Below, one piece after another: positions 24,496 through 35,144 of a stretch of 64,000 bases of DNA (its first letter is position 1; every line of letters starts with the position of its first letter). Origin of the DNA: UBA7446 sp965657545 (GTDB lineage Bacteria; Bacteroidota; Bacteroidia; Flavobacteriales; Flavobacteriaceae); contig CBFHOG010000002.1 in NCBI GenBank assembly GCA_965657545.1, forward strand, positions 1 through 64,000. Direction: 5' to 3'. The notes under the pieces are model-generated. The model was not told the DNA's origin. It searched no databases and was given only the letters and a program-made list of their open reading frames with translations. The position numbers were made by a program, and so were the translations under genes.

Positions 24496-25823
24496 TACAC
24501 AAATATGTAATCACGCAACAGCATAAAGGTAATATAACCTGTTACAAAACCAACAAATGCCAACAGTGAAATCTTCTTGAAATACCAGAAAAAATTGATT
24601 TTTTCCATACCCATAGCTACTACGCCAGCGGCAGATCCAAAAATCAACATACTCCCTCCAGTACCAGCAGCAAAAGCAATGGCGTGCCATAGCGGGTCAT
24701 CTACGCCTTGCGAAAACATGCCCATACTTGCAGCAACAAGCGGCACGTTATCAATTACAGCGGATCCCGAACCAAGCAACGCCACCACAACGTCCATGTT
24801 AGGGAAAGTAGCCGTTAAGTCTTGTGCAAAGTTAAATAGTAAACCTAAGGACTCAAGTGCAGCAACAGCCATTAAAATCCCCAAGAAAAAGAGGATACTA
24901 GGCAACTCAATTTTAGTAAGTGCGCTATGAACAGGACTGTGTGAGCCGTGTGCGTCTGAATCAGCATCAATGGATGACATCGAAAATTTTGAATTACTGT
25001 AAATCTCCGCAAAGGTTGCCACAACAGCCAAAGAAAGCATCATACCAACGTAAGGGGGCAAATGCGTAACGGTTTTAAAAACAGGGACAAACAAAATAGA
25101 GCCTAGACCCAAATAAAGCATCGTTGCCCCAAAGCGAGTTTTGGAATTCTCATTGGCTTCAATAGCATCTATTTTCCCTTTAAAAGCTTTATATCGACTA
25201 GCAATAAGCGTAGGTACAACCATACAAACCAAAGACGGAATGAGTAAGTATTTAATCAGTTCTGGAGTGGTTACTTTTTTACCAATCCACAACATGGTTG
25301 TCGTCACATCTCCAATGGGTGACCATGCTCCTCCGGCATTGGCAGCTACTATAATAAGCCCTGCAAACCAAAGCCTGGTCTCGCGATCTTTCACGACTTT
25401 TTGCAAAATAGTTATAAGTACAATTGTAGCAGTAAGGTTGTCAATAATTGCAGATAGAATAAACGCTAAAATGGAGAAAATCCACAACAACTTGACTTTG
25501 CTACGTGTCCGAATAAATCCTTTTATGGTAGCAAATCCATCGAAATAATCTATAATTTCAACGATGGTCATAGCACCCAAAAGGAAAACCAATATTTCTG
25601 CTGTTTTACCCAAATGATGCAATAAAATCTCATCTATATGTGTTTCGTGCAGGCTTTTAGAAACGGTATCTACATCAAAAACGGGAAGATGCCCAAGTGC
25701 GATAAGTGCCCATAAAATAGCCATCATGGCAAGCGCAGGAATAAGCTTATCTATTTTGAGGTTATGCTCAAGAGTAATAGACAGGTATCCCAAAAAGAAT
25801 ACAATCAGAATAATGGTTTCCAT
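24495..25823 (-). CDS. nhaD: Sodium:proton antiporter NhaD
   Basis: 442 aa from the ATG at 25823 (METIILIVFFLGYLSITLEH). It has about twelve hydrophobic helices of the ion-transporter superfamily. Family segments visible are IIDNLTATIVLITILQKVV, NAGGAWSPIGDVTTTMLWIG and GSGSAVIDNVPLVAASMGMF. It exports Na+ in exchange for H+, which suits a marine or haloalkaline habitat. The 34 extra residues of the longer frame are rejected, because a TAnnTTTG box lies 25 nt before the chosen ATG. It is followed directly by folC. Confidence 0.94.
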   Translation of the reverse strand: METIILIVFFLGYLSITLEHNLKIDKLIPALAMMAILWALIALGHLPVFDVDTVSKSLHETHIDEILLHHLGKTAEILVFLLGAMTIVEIIDYFDGFATIKGFIRTRSKVKLLWIFSILAFILSAIIDNLTATIVLITILQKVVKDRETRLWFAGLIIVAANAGGAWSPIGDVTTTMLWIGKKVTTPELIKYLLIPSLVCMVVPTLIASRYKAFKGKIDAIEANENSKTRFGATMLYLGLGSILFVPVFKTVTHLPPYVGMMLSLAVVATFAEIYSNSKFSMSSIDADSDAHGSHSPVHSALTKIELPSILFFLGILMAVAALESLGLLFNFAQDLTATFPNMDVVVALLGSGSAVIDNVPLVAASMGMFSQGVDDPLWHAIAFAAGTGGSMLIFGSAAGVVAMGMEKINFFWYFKKISLLAFVGFVTGYITFMLLRDYIFV

Positions 25824-25848
25824 ATTATAGATATATCGTTGAAAGGCA

Positions 25849-25856
25849 CAAATATA
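25849..25856 (-). promoter_or_regulatory. Likely -7 box of nhaD
   Basis: TATATTTG on the minus strand, 25 nt before the nhaD ATG. The -33 position holds TTT rather than TTG. It supports the shorter start of NhaD. Confidence 0.45.
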
Positions 25857-26194
25857 GTAATGTAAAAGAGTTTGAAAAATATGATTTTTGGAGAATAACA
25901 GTTTAATAACGATACTGAGAATCATATATAAGTACTTATTTTAATATCTAACCCTTATAATGCGTGGGTATAAATGATAATAAATACGCTAAAATATATT
26001 CAACCCCCTAAAATAGAAGGGGTTGTATGTTCAGACATGTGGGTTTATTTATAATTCACTAATTATACGGCTGTGAATTTGACTAATTGGTAATATTGAA
26101 TGGAGATTTTGGGAATACAGTAGTTGAGCGTGATTATAATATGAACCTATTTAAATAATTTAAAGTCAAAATTTATATTTGAGAAAAATTCAAT
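25857..26194. other. Intergenic region upstream of gltB
   Basis: A+T-rich region between the nhaD and gltB promoters with no convincing gene. It contains one perfect 7-bp inverted repeat, CAACCCC / GGGGTTG, at 26001-26025 with an 11-nt loop and no T run. A TATATTTG box at 26174-26181 sits 13 nt before the gltB ATG. The rest shows no structure that I can name. Its length leaves space for regulators of nitrogen assimilation, but this is inference. Confidence 0.5.
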
Positions 26195-29100
26195 ATGTTA
26201 CCTAACCCTCAAGGTTTATACCACCCAGAAAACGAGCACGACAATTGTGGTGCTGGTTTTATTTGTAGTTTAGAAGGCAAACGCACGAACGACATTATCC
26301 ACAAAGCACTGGATATCCTTGTAAAACTGGAGCATCGCGGCGCCGTTAGTGCCGACGGCAAAACAGGTGATGGGGCTGGTATTCTTATTGATATTCCACA
26401 TGATTTTTTGAAAGAAGTTTGTTCTTTTACACTTCCTGCGCCAAACAGCTATGCCCTTGGCATGGTGTTTTTACCCCAAAAGCTAAACCAACGCACGCAC
26501 TGTGTTGAGATTTTTGAAGAAGAACTAAAAAGACAAAATCTTAGTATTATTGGATGGCGTGACGTTCCCACAAACATTGATGTGGTTGGCAAAATAGCCA
26601 AACAAACCCTACCAAACATCAAGCAAGTCTTTGTAGAAGATGCCTCGGGAACACTCACAGAAGATCAACTGAACACAAAAGCATTTATTGCTCGCAAACG
26701 CGCAGAACACCGTGTATTTGGCAGTAAAATGTCTCAAAATCAATATTTTTATTTACCCAGTTTTTCTACACGTACGGTTATCTACAAGGGGCTACTCATG
26801 CCTGAGGATATTGAAGGATTTTACATGGATCTTAAAGACCCACGTGTGGTTACACGATTAGCTCTCGTGCATCAACGTTTTTCTACCAATACTTTCCCAA
26901 CTTGGGATTTGGCGCAACCGTTCCGCTATATGTGCCACAATGGAGAAATCAATACGTACAGAGGAAATGTGATACGCATGAAAGCAAGAGAGGAACTTTT
27001 TGCAGACGCGTTTTTTGGAGAAGATATGAAGCATATCACTCCTATTGTCCTGCCTGGTAAATCAGATTCCTCCTCAATGGATATGGTTGTTGAATTACTG
27101 TTGCATACAGGACGTTCATTACCAGAAGTTATGATGATGTTGGTACCTGAAGCTTGGGAAAAACACCAATCTATGGAGCCCGCTAAAAAAGATTTTTACG
27201 GATACAATGCCTGTATTATGGAGCCTTGGGACGGACCTGCCTCTGTACCATTTACCGATGGAAAATATATTGGAGCATTGTTAGACCGAAACGGACTTCG
27301 CCCATCTCGTTACACCGTAACCAAAGATGGCTATGTGGTGATGTCTTCCGAAACAGGAGTTATTGATATCGATCCTGCTAACGTATCCCTCCACGGACGT
27401 TTAGAGCCAGGACGTATGTTCTTAGTCGATATGGAAGAAGGGCGCATCATTGAAGATCGCGAGGTAAAAGAAAAAATTTCCTCCAAACACCCTTATGGAG
27501 ATTGGTTGAAAGAAAACTTACTTCCCTTAAAAGATGTTCCCTACACAGGAAACAAAACACCCGTTGAGGCAGAGCCTTTTATGAAGCGTTTGCAAGCCTT
27601 TGGATATACTGAGGAGGATATCAAAACGCTGATAACACCCATGAGCACACAAGGAAAAGAAGCCATTGGTTCTATGGGAACCGATACCCCCCTGGCAGTA
27701 CTTTCCAATAAGCCACAATTACTTTATAACTACTTCAAACAATTGTTTGCTCAGGTAACAAATCCACCGCTTGATGGAATTCGTGAGGAAATTGTGACAG
27801 ACACCTCAATGTCTGTTGGAAGCGATGTGAATATCTTTGATGTTACTCCTGATCATGCCAAAAAACTTCGCATCCAAAATCCAATTATCTCAAATGAGGA
27901 TTTGGACAAAATTAAATTTATTGAGCACGAAAACTTTAGCGCAAGTTCTGTTACAGCGCTTTACGATGTTCAATCGGGTAACAACGGCTTGGAGCGCGCT
28001 TTAGACGCTTTACTTTTGGACGTTAAGAAAAAAGTGGAAGCCGGATCAAATATTATCATTCTCTCGGACAGGGGATTGAGTAACGAAAAAGCACCCATTC
28101 CTATGTTATTGGCGTGTGCACACGTACATCACGGCATGATGAAACATCGCTTGCGTTCTAATTTTGGAATCATTATCGAATCTGCTGAACCACGCGAACC
28201 ACACCACTTTGCACTGTTGTTTGGATATGGCGCAAGTGCCATCAACCCGTATATGGTAAACGAAGTCATTGAGCAGCAAATTGAAACAGGCGCTATCAAA
28301 GGACTTTCTACTGAAAATGCGATTGCAAATTACAATAAAGCCATTGCAAAAGGCTTGGTTAAAGTCATGAATAAAATTGGTATTTCTACCTTGCACTCGT
28401 ATCGTGGAGCACAAATTTTTGAGGCACTTGGACTAAGCAAGAAGTTTATCAATACCTATTTCTGTAATACCGCTACGCGTATTGAGGGTATTGGACTCAA
28501 AGAAATAGAGCAAGAAATTGCAAAACGTCACGATTTTGCTTTCGGTGAAAAAGCGGCTGGAGAAAACTTAGACTTGGAAATTGGCGGTAGCTACCGTTGG
28601 CGAAGAAACGGGGAAGCGCATATGCTAAACCCCGCTAGTATTGCCAAACTGCAACTCGCTACCAACAAAGGAAGTTACGATACTTTTGAAGAATACTCAA
28701 CATTAGTAAACGATCAATCCAAACAATTGATGACCCTCCGTGGTATGTTTGAGTTTACCGACTTAGACCCTATTCCAATTGAAGAAGTTGAGCCTTGGAC
28801 GGCTATTGTAAAGCGCTTTAAAACAGGAGCGATGTCTTTGGGCTCTATCAGCGAAGAAGCACACGAAAACTTAGCCAAAGCCATGAACCGCATTGGCGGT
28901 AAAAGTAACTCTGGTGAAGGCGGTGAAGACCCACGACGCTTTACACGCGATGAAGACGGCGAATGGCGTAATTCTGCCATCAAGCAAGTTGCATCGGGGA
29001 GGTTTGGCGTATCATCACATTACCTTACAAATGCGCGCGAGATTCAAATTAAAATGGCACAAGGAGCAAAGCCCGGAGAAGGCGGTCAGCTCCCTGGTCC

Positions 29101-30697
29101 AAAAGTAAATCCGTATATCGCTTCGGTGCGAAATTCTACCCCATATGTAGGGCTGATTTCGCCACCACCTCACCACGATATTTATTCTATTGAGGATTTG
29201 GCACAGCTTATTTATGACCTGAAAAATGCCAACCGTGAAGCGCGAATTAATGTAAAGCTCGTTTCTGAAGTAGGCGTTGGAACCATTGCTGCTGGTGTTG
29301 CTAAAGCAAAAGCAGATGTAATTTTAATTTCGGGTTATGACGGAGGTACAGGTGCTTCGCCTTTAACTTCGTTAAAACACGCTGGATTGCCTTGGGAACT
29401 TGGTATTGCCGAAGCACAACAAACACTTGTCATGAACGACCTCCGCGGACGTATCGTTATGGAGTGTGATGGACAAATGAAAACGGGACGTGATGTTGCT
29501 ATTGCATGTCTTTTAGGGGCTGAGGAATTTGGTTTCTCTACTGCACCGCTTGTTGCTTCTGGTTGTATTATGATGCGTGCATGTCATCTAAATACATGTC
29601 CTGTTGGAATTGCAACGCAAGATCCAGAACTACGTAAAAACTTTAAAGGAAAGCCTGAGCACGTCATCAACTTCATGCACTTTGTGGCAGAGGAAATGCG
29701 CGCTATTATGGCACAACTTGGCTTTAGAACCGTAGACGAAATGGTAGGGCAAAGCCAAAAGATAAATATGAACTCTGCCATTGAGCACTATAAGGCACAG
29801 GGCATTGATTTATCTGCTATTTTATACAAGCCTGATGTTGCTGAAAATGTTCCGGTTCGAAATATATCAAAGCAAGACCACGGTCTTGACAACGTACTTG
29901 ACGTGGATATTGTGTCAAAAGCGCAAAAAGCGATTATTTCGAAAGAGCCGCAAACACTGCATTTTGACATCAAAAACACCAACAGAAGTGTTGGTGCATT
30001 ATTGAGTAACGAAATCTCAAAAGCACACGGTCGTGATGGGCTTCCAGCCGATACGCTTAAGCTGTTGTTTACTGGAGCTGCAGGACAAAGTTTTGGCTGT
30101 TTTGCAACCAAAGGACTTCACATGGAAGTCACGGGGAACGCCAATGACTACTTCGGAAAAGGACTTTCAGGCGCACGCTTAGTGGCTAAAGTACCAGAAG
30201 AAGCAACCTTTAAACCAGAAGAAAACGTTATCATTGGAAATGTTGCATTCTATGGTGCAACAGGCGGTGAGGCGTACATCAATGGAATTGCTGGGGAGCG
30301 TTTCTGTGTTCGTAACTCAGGAGCCATTGCCGTAGTTGAGGGTGTTGGTGACCACGGTTGCGAATACATGACAGGTGGTGAAGCCATCATTTTAGGTCAA
30401 ATTGGACGAAATTTTGCAGCGGGAATGAGCGGTGGAATTGCCTATATTTATGCTGAAGATGGGGTGTTTGACGATCGTAATTTCAATATGGAAATGATTG
30501 GATTGGAAGACCTTAGCGATACAGATATTACGCATGTTGGGGAATTGATTCAAAACCACATCAACTATACGGGAAGCCCGTTAGCAAAACAAATTTTAGA
30601 AAACTGGAAAACAACGCAAAAGCACTTTATTAAAGTAATGCCAACAGATTACAAGGCAGCACTTGAGCGCATGGCGAACGAAAAACAAAACGCATAA
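26195..30697 (+). CDS. gltB: Glutamate synthase (NADPH/ferredoxin), large subunit
   Basis: 1500 aa, complete. It converts glutamine plus 2-oxoglutarate into two glutamates. The N-terminal glutaminase begins after a 17-residue propeptide, with Cys18 of NCGAGFICSLEG as the nucleophile. The central and FMN-binding domains follow, with LISPPPHHDIYSIEDLAQLI and SGYDGGTGASPLTSLKHAG. The 3Fe-4S cluster cysteines are C1124, C1130 and C1135 (CIMMRACHLNTC). The C-terminal beta-helix has repeated glycine-rich turns. gltD follows after 2 nt. Confidence 0.98.
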   Translation: MLPNPQGLYHPENEHDNCGAGFICSLEGKRTNDIIHKALDILVKLEHRGAVSADGKTGDGAGILIDIPHDFLKEVCSFTLPAPNSYALGMVFLPQKLNQRTHCVEIFEEELKRQNLSIIGWRDVPTNIDVVGKIAKQTLPNIKQVFVEDASGTLTEDQLNTKAFIARKRAEHRVFGSKMSQNQYFYLPSFSTRTVIYKGLLMPEDIEGFYMDLKDPRVVTRLALVHQRFSTNTFPTWDLAQPFRYMCHNGEINTYRGNVIRMKAREELFADAFFGEDMKHITPIVLPGKSDSSSMDMVVELLLHTGRSLPEVMMMLVPEAWEKHQSMEPAKKDFYGYNACIMEPWDGPASVPFTDGKYIGALLDRNGLRPSRYTVTKDGYVVMSSETGVIDIDPANVSLHGRLEPGRMFLVDMEEGRIIEDREVKEKISSKHPYGDWLKENLLPLKDVPYTGNKTPVEAEPFMKRLQAFGYTEEDIKTLITPMSTQGKEAIGSMGTDTPLAVLSNKPQLLYNYFKQLFAQVTNPPLDGIREEIVTDTSMSVGSDVNIFDVTPDHAKKLRIQNPIISNEDLDKIKFIEHENFSASSVTALYDVQSGNNGLERALDALLLDVKKKVEAGSNIIILSDRGLSNEKAPIPMLLACAHVHHGMMKHRLRSNFGIIIESAEPREPHHFALLFGYGASAINPYMVNEVIEQQIETGAIKGLSTENAIANYNKAIAKGLVKVMNKIGISTLHSYRGAQIFEALGLSKKFINTYFCNTATRIEGIGLKEIEQEIAKRHDFAFGEKAAGENLDLEIGGSYRWRRNGEAHMLNPASIAKLQLATNKGSYDTFEEYSTLVNDQSKQLMTLRGMFEFTDLDPIPIEEVEPWTAIVKRFKTGAMSLGSISEEAHENLAKAMNRIGGKSNSGEGGEDPRRFTRDEDGEWRNSAIKQVASGRFGVSSHYLTNAREIQIKMAQGAKPGEGGQLPGPKVNPYIASVRNSTPYVGLISPPPHHDIYSIEDLAQLIYDLKNANREARINVKLVSEVGVGTIAAGVAKAKADVILISGYDGGTGASPLTSLKHAGLPWELGIAEAQQTLVMNDLRGRIVMECDGQMKTGRDVAIACLLGAEEFGFSTAPLVASGCIMMRACHLNTCPVGIATQDPELRKNFKGKPEHVINFMHFVAEEMRAIMAQLGFRTVDEMVGQSQKINMNSAIEHYKAQGIDLSAILYKPDVAENVPVRNISKQDHGLDNVLDVDIVSKAQKAIISKEPQTLHFDIKNTNRSVGALLSNEISKAHGRDGLPADTLKLLFTGAAGQSFGCFATKGLHMEVTGNANDYFGKGLSGARLVAKVPEEATFKPEENVIIGNVAFYGATGGEAYINGIAGERFCVRNSGAIAVVEGVGDHGCEYMTGGEAIILGQIGRNFAAGMSGGIAYIYAEDGVFDDRNFNMEMIGLEDLSDTDITHVGELIQNHINYTGSPLAKQILENWKTTQKHFIKVMPTDYKAALERMANEKQNA

Positions 30698-30699
30698 GC

Positions 30700-32163
30700 A
30701 TGGGAAAGTTAAGAGGATTTATGGAGTATGAGCGCGTGAATGAACAGAACATTGCTGTTGAAGACCGTGTGAAGAATTACAAAGAATTTACAGTAACGCC
30801 AAGCGAAAAAACGCTACAAGATCAGGGCGCACGCTGCATGGATTGCGGTGTTCCGTTTTGTCATAGCGGTTGTCCATTAGGAAATATGATTCCTGATTTT
30901 AACGATGCGGTTTACCGTAACGAGTGGCAAAAGGCACTACGCATTTTACATTCGACAAACAACTTCCCAGAGTTTACAGGGCGGTTATGTCCTGCTCCTT
31001 GCGAAGCGGCTTGTGTTTTGGGTATTGTCAATCCACCGGTATCTATTGAAATGATTGAAAAATACATCGTAGAACGTGGATTTAAAGAAGGTTGGATTAA
31101 AGCCGACCCACCTGCACAGCGCACTGGAAAAACCGTTGCCGTTATAGGGTCTGGCCCTGCTGGACTTGCCGCCGCACAACAATTAAATCGTGCCGGACAC
31201 ACCGTGACCGTTTTTGAACGCGACGAAAAAGTAGGTGGATTATTGCGTTATGGTATTCCAGATTTTAAGATGGAAAAAAACGTTATCGATCGCCGTTTAA
31301 CTATTTTGGAAGAAGAAGGCATTCAGTTTAAAACGGGTGTTGAAGTCGGAAAAAACATGCCGGTTGAGGAGCTAAACGCATTTGATGCTGTCGTACTATG
31401 TGGCGGCGCAACCATTCGCAGAAGACTTCCCATTCCTGGTTCAGACTTGCCGGGCGTAGTACAAGCAATGGACTTCTTGCCTAAGAGCAACCGATGGGTA
31501 GATGGGCTTACGGATATAGATAATGCATTACACGCTGCCAATAAAAATGTGGTGGTGATTGGTGGTGGTGATACGGGTTCTGACTGTATTGGAACATCGA
31601 ACCGACAAGGTGCAAAAAGTGTGACCAACTTTGAAATTATGCCAAAGCCCTCGGAAACACGTACCGAAGATCACCCTTGGCCGTTTTGGCCCTTCAAACT
31701 CAAAACGACTTCGTCGCATGAGGAGGGAATTCACCGCGAGTGGAGCATCATGACGAAAGAATTTATTGCAGACAAAGAGGGTAAGCTAAAAGGCTTAAAA
31801 ACGGTGAATGTACGTTGGGAAAAGAACGAAGAAGGCGGCAGACCTACACTGGTAGAAGAACCCAATTCTGAAAAAGAATGGCCTTGCGAATTGGCATTGT
31901 TAGCCCTTGGATTCACAGGTCCTGAGCCAACACTAGCCGAGCGATTAGGCTTGGATCAAGACGATCGTTCTAACGTAAAAGGAAACGAAAAGTACCAAAC
32001 CAATGTACCACATGTATTCACTGCTGGTGATATGCGTCGTGGGCAATCGTTGATTGTTTGGGCCATTTCGGAAGGTCGCGAAGCGGCACACCACGTAGAC
32101 GCCTTTTTGATGGGATCGTCTAAACTTCCTATCAAGGAAGGTGGCGATTTACCTGCGAATTAA
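30700..32163 (+). CDS. gltD: Glutamate synthase, small subunit
   Basis: 487 aa. It passes electrons from NAD(P)H through FAD and 4Fe-4S clusters to GltB. N-terminal cluster cysteines are in CMDCGVPFCHSGCPLGN and GRLCPAPCEAACVLG. The FAD Rossmann motif is VIGSGPAGLAAAQQL near residue 150, and the NAD(P)H motif VVIGGGDTGSDC near 290. The C-terminal AGDMRRGQSLIVWAISEGRE closes the FAD site. It is convergent with the porin gene, with 1 nt between stops. Confidence 0.97.
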   Translation: MGKLRGFMEYERVNEQNIAVEDRVKNYKEFTVTPSEKTLQDQGARCMDCGVPFCHSGCPLGNMIPDFNDAVYRNEWQKALRILHSTNNFPEFTGRLCPAPCEAACVLGIVNPPVSIEMIEKYIVERGFKEGWIKADPPAQRTGKTVAVIGSGPAGLAAAQQLNRAGHTVTVFERDEKVGGLLRYGIPDFKMEKNVIDRRLTILEEEGIQFKTGVEVGKNMPVEELNAFDAVVLCGGATIRRRLPIPGSDLPGVVQAMDFLPKSNRWVDGLTDIDNALHAANKNVVVIGGGDTGSDCIGTSNRQGAKSVTNFEIMPKPSETRTEDHPWPFWPFKLKTTSSHEEGIHREWSIMTKEFIADKEGKLKGLKTVNVRWEKNEEGGRPTLVEEPNSEKEWPCELALLALGFTGPEPTLAERLGLDQDDRSNVKGNEKYQTNVPHVFTAGDMRRGQSLIVWAISEGREAAHHVDAFLMGSSKLPIKEGGDLPAN

Positions 32164-32164
32164 T

Positions 32165-34105
32165 CTACTGAAAGAAATTCCACACAATTCCAAAGCGAAT
32201 CAATAAATCGCGATGTGGATATCCGGGAGCAGCAAAATAGTCGGGGGCTTTGCGGTTGGCATTGGCGTGTTCTACCACAAAAAACAAACGTGTTTGCCTG
32301 ATTTTGGCATTAAAAAAGGCGTTTACCACAGGATAACCGCCAAGCTCTTGGTGCTGTTGCACCACAAATTCTGACAGAAGTGGATGATAGGCACGCATCT
32401 TAAAGGCAGAAAAATAATGTGCACTTACACCAAGATGTAAAAACATGGCTTTTTCAAACCAGTGATCTTCGTAATACAAAGCAGTTCGTCCAATAAAATC
32501 GGGTAATGGCATGGCGTCTGTAGCGCCGCTAAGTTGCTGGGCACGTACTTTGGCATCGAAACGAAACACACCAAATTTTAGTCCGCCTTCCCAATCGAGT
32601 TGCAATAGGTTTATTGCCTCTTCTGTTTGTGTGGGCGTTACCGTTAGCGCATCGGCATCGGCTTGTAAAAAATAAGCGTGGTTGTTGATATTCGTTGCGG
32701 TTACCGAAAGTGTTCCAAAAGTTGGATGAAGTAAAGCCCCGTAAATGGCGGTTCGCTGCTCCATTTTGGGCGTTGTATTCCATCGGTAATCGGCGTAGCT
32801 ACTGGTAAAACGTTCAAATACAAACCCCGGATGTTGTTGTTGTATGCGGATTCCCGCCGTGATACTTCCTGTTTTAAACCAAGGCAACGCTATTTCACCG
32901 TTTAGGAAATCTCCTGTGCGTGAACCGCTAAGGGCGAATTCCGCCTCAGCACGAAGGCGCAATGCGCCAAAGTTTTTACGCCACTCGCCTCCTACCGAAT
33001 AGGCATTTTCCGATAGCGCAGCACTATCCTCAATATGCCTTTCTGCAAATCTATATTTGTGGTGGCGTGCATAGCCCGAAAACCACCCCACGGAAGGATT
33101 CGTAAATATCGTATATATATCAAACTGACGTAGGCTGTAATGTGTTCTGTCGTAAGGTTTAGAAATCCCTTCTGCCAAGCTGCCGTAGCCTTCGTATGCG
33201 GAGGTTTGATTAAACTGATTGTCGTGGATGTTACTTTGCGCCCTATAACCCAAGCGCAGTCGTGGCTTTTGCAGCGAATCGTTGGAACGCAACACCAAAT
33301 AATCTTGTTCCAACAGGTAGAATTTGCCGGTAAAATTGTTATTCGCATTTTCATACAAAACACTTAGCCGATCTCGGTCAAAGAATTCATCATCACCCGA
33401 TTTAAAATTGTCAATAGACGCAGCCTCTAAACCGCCGTTTTCTTGTTGTTCTATTTTCTGATTGGCGATTTGTAAGCGCAAGCGATAACGCCCGTTTGGG
33501 TTTTCGTAACGGGTAGTAAAACGCAATTGGCTACGCCCAGAAATTTGATGTTGATACTTCCCCAACGAACGGTGTCCGCGATAGCCAATGGCATAATTTA
33601 ACCTTGGGTGGATGTTGGCGGTAATCAACGCATCGGAAGACTGCCCTTGTGACTGTGTGCTTTTATAAAACACCTCCGAAAGCGGTGTAGGTACGTGGTA
33701 GTACGCAAGCTGATGTGGTAAAAACCGTTGGCTTTCTTTGGCACGAAAACCAGCAACGGCAGCAGTATTCTTACGCCAGGTTTCCAACGAAAGCGGATTA
33801 AGCGCCTGCCCTGAATTGTTTAATGATACCCACGCAAAATTGTCTCGCCGTTGGGAATTCATCTTATAGTATTTTGCCATGGTAAGCGTGGTATCCACAT
33901 GGGTGGTATCGCGCGCTTGCGAAATAATTAGATAGTCTGTAATGGCTATTTCGGGCGTGGTGTTTTCAGGAGCCGTAGGGGCTGTTTGAGGTTGTTGGAA
34001 CTCTTGCAACTCAGGTAGGTTTTCCACTATAGAATCGAAGACAGCCTCATTGGTTTGCGCCAAAACACCCAACGAAAAACATAAAAAAAGTAGCTTGTGT
34101 AGCAC
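32165..34105 (-). CDS. Putative outer-membrane porin (Bacteroidota porin family)
   Basis: 646 aa from a GTG start at 34105, chosen because it gives a normal signal peptide (MLHKLLFLCFSLGVLAQ); the longer frame places 19 odd residues before it. After a Pro/Thr-rich linker, DTTLTMAKYYKMNSQRRDNF matches the start of the Bacteroidota putative-porin family. The rest is rich in alternating aromatic beta strands with Tyr/Arg/Asn, and the protein ends in GIVWNFFQ, like outer-membrane barrels. The solute is unknown. A TACCTTTA box lies at 34120-34127. Confidence 0.8.
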   Translation of the reverse strand: MLHKLLFLCFSLGVLAQTNEAVFDSIVENLPELQEFQQPQTAPTAPENTTPEIAITDYLIISQARDTTHVDTTLTMAKYYKMNSQRRDNFAWVSLNNSGQALNPLSLETWRKNTAAVAGFRAKESQRFLPHQLAYYHVPTPLSEVFYKSTQSQGQSSDALITANIHPRLNYAIGYRGHRSLGKYQHQISGRSQLRFTTRYENPNGRYRLRLQIANQKIEQQENGGLEAASIDNFKSGDDEFFDRDRLSVLYENANNNFTGKFYLLEQDYLVLRSNDSLQKPRLRLGYRAQSNIHDNQFNQTSAYEGYGSLAEGISKPYDRTHYSLRQFDIYTIFTNPSVGWFSGYARHHKYRFAERHIEDSAALSENAYSVGGEWRKNFGALRLRAEAEFALSGSRTGDFLNGEIALPWFKTGSITAGIRIQQQHPGFVFERFTSSYADYRWNTTPKMEQRTAIYGALLHPTFGTLSVTATNINNHAYFLQADADALTVTPTQTEEAINLLQLDWEGGLKFGVFRFDAKVRAQQLSGATDAMPLPDFIGRTALYYEDHWFEKAMFLHLGVSAHYFSAFKMRAYHPLLSEFVVQQHQELGGYPVVNAFFNAKIRQTRLFFVVEHANANRKAPDYFAAPGYPHRDLLIRFGIVWNFFQ

Positions 34106-34220
34106 CTTAGATAATTTTGGTAAAGGTATAGCTTTCGGGAATAACTGAAAGAAATCACACAATCCATTTCTTATTTGCTTTCACTTGCTTGAAATCCACA
34201 AATAGTTACCCTCCTCTAAA

Positions 34221-35144
34221 TCACACCCCAACCCCCTTTTTAGCTTTTTCCATTTCAGCAATTAAGGCAGCCTCGCCCAAAAACACAGGTGTTTTTTGAT
34301 GGAGTTCGGTCACATCAAGGTCAAGGATTGCGGTATCGCCGTTTGACGATGTTCCGCCTACCGCTTCCAATACATACGCCATGGGAATTGCTTCATACAC
34401 CAGGCGTAAATGCCCGTGGGCATAGCCCGGTCTTTTGTCGTTTGGGTATGCAAAAATACCGCCTTCCAAAAGAAGTCGTTTGACTTCGGAAACCAAAGAA
34501 GCATACCACCTTAGGTTAAAGGAAGTGCCGTTTTTATCTTCACGGTTGATAAGCCTATCAAAGTAGTCTTGCAGCCAATTGTCCCATTTTGTTCGGTTTG
34601 ATGCATTAATGGCTATCATTTTTTTAGTTGGCATGACAGGCAACGCGCTAAACTTCCAACGGTTGGTATCCGCATCCCAAACGCCTTTTGTGGCCGTTCC
34701 ATGCAGCGAAAAATAGAGTTCTAGGTTTATGCTAAAAACAAAAAAACCACCCATAACGATGTGCTTCCCGTTAAAATCTGAAATCTGCTGTGCGTCTTTA
34801 AAAACCCCAAAAATAGCACCCGGTGGAATGCCCACAGCCGCCGATTTAGAACCGTCTAACGGATCGAGGGAAACGCTATATTCTCCTTTACCGTAGGATT
34901 GTAAATTGGGGCGTTCCTCAGATATGATATAGCGCACTTGGGTAGTGCTGGCAATAGCTTCTTGAAAATAGGTATCGGCGATGATGTCCAAATTCAACTG
35001 ACTGTCTCCAGATGCATTTGACGCAGCGGCAAGGTCTAGGCCGTTGCCCATTTTAACCTCTTGATATACTTGAACTCCTGCGATAAGAAACGCATTAAGA
35101 ATACGTTGAAGTTCAAGGTCTTTGATGTCGGTCAATGCGGTCAT
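34221..35144 (-). CDS. fbp: Class 1 fructose-1,6-bisphosphatase
   Basis: 307 aa, slightly shorter than the usual ~330. It removes the 1-phosphate from fructose-1,6-bisphosphate in gluconeogenesis. The metal-binding signature SLDPLDGSKSAAVG and upstream SEERPNLQSYGKGEY are clear. The C-terminal LLLEGGIFAYPNDKRPGYAH, LRLVYEAIPMAYVLEAVGG pattern is diagnostic. It stands alone, divergent from a GIY-YIG gene; the 168-nt gap between them contains the displaced copy of the rnhB 5' end. Confidence 0.93.
   Translation of the reverse strand: MTALTDIKDLELQRILNAFLIAGVQVYQEVKMGNGLDLAAASNASGDSQLNLDIIADTYFQEAIASTTQVRYIISEERPNLQSYGKGEYSVSLDPLDGSKSAAVGIPPGAIFGVFKDAQQISDFNGKHIVMGGFFVFSINLELYFSLHGTATKGVWDADTNRWKFSALPVMPTKKMIAINASNRTKWDNWLQDYFDRLINREDKNGTSFNLRWYASLVSEVKRLLLEGGIFAYPNDKRPGYAHGHLRLVYEAIPMAYVLEAVGGTSSNGDTAILDLDVTELHQKTPVFLGEAALIAEMEKAKKGVGV

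Noticed and set aside
25824..25925. N-terminal extension of NhaD
   Set aside because: The region holds a TAnnTTTG box, and family similarity begins at METIILIVFF.
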